Below, in pieces: positions 58,420 to 64,000 of a DNA stretch of 64,000 bases. Source of the stretch: Patella vulgata (Eukaryota > Mollusca > Gastropoda > Patellidae). Position numbers and translations under genes: made by a program. Location: NCBI RefSeq assembly GCF_932274485.2, contig NC_065883.2, forward strand, positions 40,146,539-40,210,538, given 5' to 3'. How positions within the stretch are numbered: position 1 is the stretch's first letter; each line of letters starts with the position of its first letter. The notes below the pieces were generated by a model, which ran no database searches, had not been told where the DNA came from, and worked only from the letters and a program-made list of their open reading frames with translations.

Positions 58420-58715
58420 GTAAATCACCTCCACAAAGGCTGAAATATGGTGTGCCGCAAGGTTCGGCACACCTCTCCTTTAGGATACATCATAAGAAAA
58501 CAAAAATTGACAACCAACTTTACGCCTACAATACACAAATGTATATCACGCTGAATAAGGGTAACAAGACCAAAAACATAACAAAGTTGGAGGCCTGCAT
58601 TGCGGATGTAAGATCATGGATAAAACTAAATCTTCCAAAATTGAATGATGATAAAACTGAACTGATACAATTTTTTAAACCTAAAGGTAATACAAACTTT
58701 AAGTTATTATTAAAT
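58420..58715 (+). pseudogene. LINE reverse-transcriptase fragment with internal deletion
   Basis: LKYGVPQGSAHLSFRIHHKK retains the start of the GVPQGS block but has lost the following 'VLGPLLF' part. YAYNTQMYITL sits where YADDTQLY is expected (catalytic DD replaced by YN), and WIKLNLPKLNDDKTELIQFF is the post-catalytic block. A CR1/L2-like RT fragment. Dead. Confidence 0.8.
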
Positions 58716-58724
58716 TATTATAGG

Positions 58725-58965
58725 TTGCCTGACAACGAAACATACACCCACAGCAGTTATGTCATCCAGGCAGTCAACAAGGGTTGTTAATAATGAAAAC
58801 ATATGCAACACATGAAAATCTGAATACATGTAACAACCCATTAAGTAATTACCAGAAATCATTAGATTTTGTTTCAATTGTTTGTTTCATGACCTGAAAC
58901 ACTGTGTTTTAATTTCTATTAACTTTCTAGAGTGTCCACGATTGATTCTGACAGTTTGTATTTTT
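58725..58965 (+). repeat. K3 left terminus and one monomer
   Basis: Terminus TAGGTTGCCTGACAACGAAA plus CATACACCCACAGCAG and TCATCCAGGCAGTCAACAAG, then a diverged monomer ending 'actttctagagtgtccacga'. It lies about 40 bp from the donor of the MARS1 exon at 59002-59106, in the long intron. Confidence 0.8.
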
Positions 58966-59001
58966 AAATCTGAATAGAAAATATCAACACTATTGGCTTA
59001 C

Positions 59002-59106
59002 ATTTCTTCTGCTGTACCTTTAACTAAAACCCATGGTTTATTAGATTGCATCATCTGATTACCTAGTCGAGATATATTCAATATGTTTCTTATAGAATCT
59101 CGTAAT
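59002..59106 (-). CDS. MARS1: Methionyl-tRNA synthetase, internal exon (start of anticodon-binding helices)
   Basis: A 105-nt exon on the minus strand: acceptor 'aatatttcag' precedes it, and donor AAAT|gtaagc is at 59001/59000. After one base completing a codon from the previous exon it encodes LRDSIRNILNISRLGNQM, then SNKPWVLVKGTAEE. This matches the human LR.IL.ISR.GNQYIQ.N.PW segment of cytosolic MetRS. The last two bases AT join the A of the next exon (32464), so the open frame continues across a ~26.5-kb intron. The catalytic Rossmann domain (HIGH, KMSKS motifs) and any N-terminal GST-like domain must lie to the right of this window. Confidence 0.92.
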
Positions 59107-59760
59107 CTGAAATATTAACATGTACAATTAAACAATAAATAATAACACGCATTTATGAAAGTACACTAACTAGTGTATTTAGTCAACCAAGGCTCACACT
59201 GTCTATTGCCATTTCTGCCAATTGCGATAAAAATAGAACTTTGGGTACAAAATTTTAAATCTGCAGATTTTTTGGCAATAATTTCACCAGTCAATAAATT
59301 TTACTTGTCACAAAGCTTTGTTTATTTTTCACGTCATTTATCCTGTGCCTGCTGGATTAATTATGAATCAATTATATATCAATAATAGAAATATGTTTTG
59401 TCTATTTAATTATTTATCTTCAAATATGAATCAGTGGCTTTGATAGTTTCTATATAACATAGCCACACAAAGCTTGGAAATACACGCACACAGCAGCTTT
59501 GTCTCAAATTCAAGCTTATCCAAAAGGAAAAATTGTGGCCTCTAGAGAGCTGACAAGCAAAATTATGCCAATTAATGTTCCATAACTCTAGAACAAAAAT
59601 AGAGATTGCATTCAAATTCAATTCCAAATGTCGTCAACTCATAAGAATTGTTTTCCTAAGGTTTGAACAAAATTGTTGCCTCTATAGAAAGTGGACAAGC
59701 AAAATTCAATCCCAATTATCATCTACCCATAAGAATCATTATCGGAAGGCTTGATCAAGA
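59107..59760. other. MARS1 intron upstream of the 59002 exon
   Basis: AT-rich, with no further MetRS exon recognised. Weak K3-like words near 59500-59700 ('gtggcctctagagagctgac', 'agcaaaattatgcc') suggest a decayed tandem-core repeat. Confidence 0.4.
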
Positions 59761-59762
59761 TT

Positions 59763-60440
59763 TGTCACCCAGCGGTTGTCAGGCAGGATACGCCCACATT
59801 TTCGAGAGATGGATAGAGAACAAGCTAAAAATAAAAGTGATTTTTCCTACAATTAAGGGCCATAATTCAGGAAATTACAATTTGATATACCATATTTTTA
59901 CGCCATTTGAGAACAAACGGCGGCAATATTGTCTGTCACAACCAATTAAATTGCTTATCCCTGCTTACCCTAAGCAGAAAATGCTCATCTTCGAACTCCA
60001 TGAAGAAGACGCTGACCTAATAAACACCTACACCAAGTTTGAACATTTTAGCTCAGTTAGAAGGAGAGTTATTGTGTTCCAAAGTCTCGGCCAATCAAAT
60101 TGCTTATCGCTCTGCTTACCCCGAGCAGAAAATGCTCATTATCGAACTTAGTCAAGGTATTGATGTAATGAAACTATACACCAAGTTTCATCACTCTCAC
60201 TAAATTAGAACTAAAGTTATCGTGTCCCAAAAAGCATCAACCAATCAAATTGCTTATCTCTGCTTACCCGAAGCAGAAAACGCTCATCTTCACCTACACC
60301 ATGTTTGAACATTCTAGCTCAATTAGAAGAAGAATTATTGTGTCCCAAAAAGTGTTACGGACAGACAGACAGACAGACGGACATTCGGACGGATGAACCC
60401 ATTTTAATAGTCCCCTGCTTTCTTCAAAAGCCGAGGGACA
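59763..60440 (+). repeat. Chimeric tandem-core element: K1 left end, K2 core and K2 right end
   Basis: It starts with the K1 left terminus (CCAGCGGTTGTCAGGCAGGA, TACGCCCACATTTTCGAGAG) and about 120 bp of K1 core words up to 'ggcaatattgtctgtca' (about 59937). It then switches at once to K2 monomers ('accaattaaattgcttatcc' ...). It ends with the K2 right terminus at about 60350-60440 ('gacagacagacagacggaca', then GTCCCCTGCTTTC hairpin arm). Confidence 0.88.
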
Positions 60441-60479
60441 ATAAGCAACATTAGAGAGACAAGCCAAAATTATACATAA

Positions 60480-61285
60480 AATAGACCATAAAATACTATT
60501 TGATCGAGATTAAAATCTGTTTGACATATCTATAAACTTGTGGACTTGATTAAACATATTAGTGTTAACATCAAGACTGTAGGTTGTGGAGCCAAATAAA
60601 AGACAGTTTATATTTTTAAAATCATGTTGTAGTTTGTCTATGGTTTCTGTTTGTGCATTTGAATGTAATGATGAACATCCAAGAAGGTAATGATCAGGAT
60701 CTTCAAATATATGACCGCAGAGGCATGCGGGGACTGTCGGCAACATATCTTAGGAATTTGTGAGTCCTGCTGGTCAGAGCATCGAAGTTGTAATTTACAA
60801 TGAATTATTTGAGGCTTCTGCTGACCTTTATAATAAAACGAAGGAACTTTGATATCAGATTTGGAGAGATGGTCAGAAAATATGTCCAGAGTTCTAGAGT
60901 TCCTTGCAGGGGTACTGAGTTTATTCCTCTCTCTTATACTGGATGGGATAAATGATTTAGCAAAAATTTCAGTACAACATCAAATTTCTTTTAATTTGTC
61001 TTCATTTCGAAGGGAATATTTGTTTGTTGGTTCAAGGTTTATGAAATTCTTAAGATAAGGAGGGCTTAGGTTATTGATGATTTTGTAAAGTAGTTTTAAT
61101 TTATGTTGATTTCGTGTTTCTTTAAGTGGAATAATCCCAGTTTCTGCGTAGAGGGAAGCATGGCTAGTACCCTTAACTGCCCTACAAATAGTGTGTAGTG
61201 TGTCAAGCTGAAGATATTCAAGATTATTACATAAGTAGTCAGTTACAGCTATGTAGGTAATTTTTTTACTTGTAAAATTCGTCCT
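60480..61285 (-). pseudogene. LINE ORF2 C-terminal fragment
   Basis: Minus strand: LQLDTLHTICRAVKGTSHAS, LKLLYKIINNLSPPYLKNF (the post-RT thumb region of CR1/L2-like LINEs), then, after frame changes near 60980 and 60750, VPACLCGHIFEDPDHYLLGC, a CxCG...H...C knuckle. The 5' side is cut by the SINE-like block at 61285. This could be the 3' complement of the family represented at 58420-58715. Confidence 0.8.
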
Positions 61286-61432
61286 CGTGGGTTTTCTCCG
61301 GGTCCTCCGGTTTCCTCCCACTGCTAAAGACCCCTACGCGCATGCAAATTATTGAAATAAAATTAAACCATGTTAGTCCCGAAATGACCTAGTTTGTGTC
61401 GAGTGGACGTTAAACCACATCTCTCTATCTCT
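61285..61432 (+). repeat. SINE, 3' portion, plus strand
   Basis: Body and tail only: 'cctcgtgggttttctccggg' plus 'tcctccggtttcctcccact', 'acccctacgcgcatgcaaat', then 'cgaaatgacctagtttgtgt' plus 'cgagtggacgttaaaccaca'. Same family as 52318-52545 and 57705-57910. Head missing. Confidence 0.8.
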
Positions 61433-61650
61433 TTTTTGTAAAATTCAGTGATTTTGGATTTGTAAAACTACTTGAAAATATATTTATTCCAAAGCCAACA
61501 CCCATTCTTCGGGGGGTAGGTCAAAATTTCAGATCTTACAGTTAGTTTCTGAGATATAAGCTTGGCAAGAAATACAAAAAAAAAAAAAAAGATCAGAAAG
61601 ATCTTACGGTTAGTTTCTGAGATATAAGCTTGGTAGTATAAACAAAAAAA
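61433..61650. other. Short local duplication, otherwise unassigned
   Basis: 'cttacagttagtttctgaga' plus 'tataagcttgg' occurs at about 61537 and again at about 61602, with a poly-A run between. No gene seen. Confidence 0.5.
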
Positions 61651-61654
61651 AACC

Positions 61655-61715
61655 AAGCCAACAGTGAGGCTGATGTCCCCTGCCGAAATCCCCAAATAAA
61701 TAGATGACATATGTG
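61655..61715 (+). repeat. K2 left terminus fragment
   Basis: 'aagccaacagtgaggctgat' plus 'gtcccctgccgaaatcccca', then 'aataaatagatgaca'; no monomers follow. The best-preserved copy of the GTCCCCTGC terminal motif. Confidence 0.85.
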
Positions 61716-62280
61716 ACTGGCTGCATCTAAATGAGTCGGGATGCGCGAGAATCAATAATGAGATAAAGACAAAATAAGTGAAAATATTGATTTTGAACGA
61801 AATTGAGATTTTCACAAAAATGAGTCTATAAATATACTATCTATCGACACAGAAGATCAAAATAGCAATAAAACATTTTAAAACACCTGTATTTGAACGT
61901 TTTGTAAGAGTACCGTATTCTTAAATCTGTCCTATTTCTTAAAATTCTAGGTGAAATTAGTTATTTGTCTTCGCTCGCAGCGGGACGACCGGTCATTTCT
62001 CTTGCATAACAATTGGCATTGTTGTAAAGCGGAGCATCTCTAGTTGATAAATATGATCAAAATATTGTCGATGAAATGATTTTGAACGGATACAATCGAG
62101 TTTTAAAACCCTCCAAACATATAAATAAACTCCGCCTGTTGCCATGCTGTCCACACAACTCCTTTGCTGATTGGCCCAGACAACGCGTGCAAGACATTAT
62201 CCATAAATATTTGGTTTTGGCGATAATGTTTTTGGCTACTTACATGCGATTCACTCTGATATGTGGCAGAAAAAAAAAAA
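61716..62280. other. Unassigned sequence left of the Harbinger element
   Basis: No gene, RNA or repeat recognised. A poly-A run lies just before the Harbinger terminus. Confidence 0.35.
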
Positions 62281-62285
62281 ATTCT

Positions 62286-62489
62286 GGGCCCAGTTGTTCA
62301 ACTTGTCGTTAAATTTAACAATGTCGTTAAATCATTTAACGACATCGTTAAATTTAACGAAAGAAGAAGTCTGTTGTTCATTGTGTCGTTAAATTTAACG
62401 CATGGTTATGTCATCGTTAAAATGGTCCATATTTAACCCACCTAGCAGGGCATCGTTAAATTATTTAACCGGTCGTTAAATCATTCAAG
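62286..62489 (+). promoter_or_regulatory. Harbinger left terminal region with CGTTAAA palindromes
   Basis: CGTTAAA occurs seven times between about 62309 and 62480. CGTTAAATTTAACG, a perfect 14-bp palindrome, appears twice in full, and further palindromes are imperfect. Likely transposase-binding subterminal repeats, and the promoter for the transposase gene must lie here or just upstream. Confidence 0.6.
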
Positions 62490-63048
62490 ATGGCGTGCAG
62501 ACAGGTACTCATGGCCATGCCTCCCACTTTAAACAGGAGAAAAAGGGTATACAGGTGTATTTCAAGTTCAAGCTCAATGATTCAGGACCTTACCGACTCG
62601 GAGTTAAGGGCTCGATACAGATTTGGAAAAGATTCCTTTGAATATATATGTAATATTCTTGAAGAAGATCTAAAAAGTTCCAGTACCAAGCAAATCAGTC
62701 TGACAGTAGAACAGCAAGTAGCTATTGCCCTCCGTTTTTATGCCAGTGGTTCATTTCTACAGGTGATTGGTGATACTCTTGGTCGAGACAAAAGCAGCGT
62801 CAGCAGGGTAATAGATCGTGTAACAAATGCTCTTCTTAAGCAACAACATAATTTTATAAAATGGCCCACCACTCATGAAAGTGTTCATATAAAGTCAAGC
62901 TTTTATGAACAGGCACAGTTCCCAAATGTAATAGGCTGTATCGATGGCACACATATTCGCATTCAGGCTCCCGGTACAGATGAACCAGCTTATGTCAACC
63001 GTAAGGGCTACCACAGTATAAATGTGCAAGCTGTCTGTGATCATGAAG
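62490..63048 (+). CDS. Harbinger (HARBI1-like) transposase, exon 1
   Basis: The first ATG after the terminal region begins [13 protein letters not shown] helix-turn-helix-like stretch ([20 protein letters not shown], then [10 protein letters not shown]) at residues about 80-110 is the N-terminal DNA-binding part. [10 protein letters not shown] at about 149-158 carries the first catalytic aspartate of the DDE domain, followed by [15 protein letters not shown]. The exon ends GAAG|gtattt in phase 1; exon 2 supplies GA for a Gly codon. HARBI1-family proteins cut and paste Harbinger DNA in the nucleus, usually with a Myb-like partner. No stop or frameshift is present. The adjacent terminus argues for a transposon gene rather than a domesticated host HARBI1. 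Confidence 0.9.
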
Positions 63049-63460
63049 GTATTTTTCTTTGTTTTCTAACGTTTTTTCTCCGATTTCCCCAATGGATTTC
63101 ACATTTGTTAGCATGTTCTTCCATTGAAGCCTTGACCTTGTTAGGGAGCAAGGGATAACTCCATAATCATTGATACCCACAAATTGTAATAGATGGAATG
63201 AGACCACATATTATTATCCCATTGCCCCAGCCATATTCAGGCTTTTCGCACATACATGTACACATAGATATAGCGTATCCGGCAAGTTATTTAACATATG
63301 GCAAATCTATTCTAACTCAAAGTTCATGACAAATTTTTGCTGTAGTTATAATAATGATTTAAACTGTGGTTCATTAGATTGTACGATTTTTGGTGATCTA
63401 ATACATAGGCCTATATATTAAACTTTCGTTGAAACTTAATACTTTTAATCAATATTTCAG

Positions 63461-63747
63461 GAAAATTTACTCAAATAACAGCTAAATGGCCAGGCTCTAC
63501 ACATGATTCCCACGTATTTAAAACTTCCTCTTTGTGTAACGATTTAGAATTAAATCATAAAAGTATATCCGACGGAATTATTCTTGGAGACAGTGGATAT
63601 GCATGCAGAGCATTTTTGCTTACGCCCTTTCGAAATCCACAAGCCAGACACCACCAACGCTTCAACACTAGCCATTCATCAACAAGATCAACAATAGAAA
63701 GAACATTTGGGATCTGGAAGCGGCGATTCCATGTCCTTCATTCTGAG
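63461..63747 (+). CDS. Harbinger transposase, exon 2
   Basis: Acceptor 'atatttcag' precedes GKFTQITAKWPGSTHDSHVF, which carries the second catalytic aspartate (THDS). GDSGYACRAFLLTPF and STIERTFGIWKRRFHVLHSE follow, the latter carrying the catalytic glutamate. The donor GAG|gtaaaa is in phase 0. The exon is 287 nt. The frame also runs on past the donor to 63801, but the family pattern and the exon-3 match favour splicing at 63747. Confidence 0.88.
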
Positions 63748-63957
63748 GTAAAAATAGAAATAATGCAAAAATTATATATACTGGTATTGCCATACCTATA
63801 ACTACAGCTCGGTGGGTTCATAGGGATGATGTTAATAATAATAATAATATTAAAACTTGGCATATTTACTGTTTTATACGTCCACATTAATAAAAAAAAA
63901 TACATATATATGTGATGTCTTATCAAAGTTCACATTTTTAAAATTAATATTTTTAAG

Positions 63958-64000
63958 ATAAGAATGAAGCCAGGGAAAGTTTGTCGTATTGTTGGAGCGT
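63958..64000 (+). CDS. Harbinger transposase, exon 3 (start, cut by window)
   Basis: After 'tatttttaag' the frame reads IRMKPGKVCRIVGA, matching the 'L.P.K..RI..AC..LHN' C-terminal block of Harbinger transposases, in phase with exon 2. The rest is outside the window. Confidence 0.78.
   Translation, partial: MRMKPGKVCRIVGA

Larger units (their letters stand above)
62286..64000 (+). mobile_element. PIF/Harbinger transposon, right end beyond the window
   Basis: The terminal sequence GGGCCCAGTTGTTCAACTTG has the GGGCC...TTCAAC character of Harbinger ends. It is followed by about 190 bp with seven CGTTAAA words, several as CGTTAAATTTAACG palindromes. The transposase gene starts at 62490. The accessory Myb-like gene expected for Harbinger elements and the right terminus are not in view. 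The coding exons are undamaged as far as visible, so the element may be young. Confidence 0.85.

Noticed and set aside
61468-61815. 115-codon minus-strand frame with hydrophobic stretches
   Set aside because: It crosses a poly-A run, a local duplication and a K2 terminus. The hydrophobicity comes from AT-rich translation.

Overview
The window is eukaryotic, AT-rich and packed with repeats. The overlapping tandem-core repeat families, tRNA-headed SINEs and broad mix of transposon classes fit a bivalve mollusc. That is an inference from repeat type, not a species call. The host gene I can identify securely is cytosolic methionyl-tRNA synthetase (MARS1-like) on the minus strand. Three of its exons are visible: 59002-59106, 32281-32464 and the terminal coding exon 25782-25874. 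Splice sites and phases agree, with introns of about 26.5 kb and 6.4 kb. Upstream exons lie beyond the right edge. One further possible host exon (517-618, minus) is unassigned.

Left part (1-25.5 kb). It starts with repeat arrays of two related tandem-core families, called K3 and K1 here. Next comes a broken BEL/Pao LTR-retroelement fossil (about 6075-14475, minus). It is split by a TA-flanked inverted-repeat DNA element (7044-8460), the 3' part of an RNase H-bearing LINE (about 10019-11747) and a decayed piggyBac (about 12060-13320). A Penelope-like fragment (about 14475-16440, minus) abuts it and is itself split by a K3 element. A large non-coding dispersed repeat, copy A (about 16475-25525), follows. 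It holds a perfect 121-bp-arm palindrome, a K1 element, several MITE-like elements and a 3.1-kb L2/CR1-type LINE, and it ends about 55 bp beyond the MARS1 polyadenylation signal.

Middle part (25.5-59 kb): the two MARS1 introns. The shorter holds a K1 array, a degenerate ~535-bp repeat array (K4) and a hAT element with a perfect 8-bp target duplication nested in another inverted-repeat element. The longer holds SINEs, K1 and K2 elements, a broken Ty1/copia fossil (about 35.7-40.2 kb, minus), a recent 548-bp tandem duplication, copies B, C and D of the large repeat, a RecQ-like helicase exon remnant, a GC-rich inverted-repeat element and a 267-bp tandem array.

Right part (59-64 kb): a chimeric K1/K2 element, LINE and SINE fragments, and at the end a PIF/Harbinger transposase gene whose visible three exons are open and correctly spliced, preceded by a terminal region rich in CGTTAAA palindromes.

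The most interesting structural theme is the K1/K2/K3 set. These have conserved ends, a terminal motif that recurs as a hairpin at the opposite end, and cores of near-nucleosome-length monomers (about 147-167 bp) arranged as dimers. This matches the 'pearl'/Helentron-type non-autonomous layout known from bivalves. Cores and termini appear to be exchanged between families.
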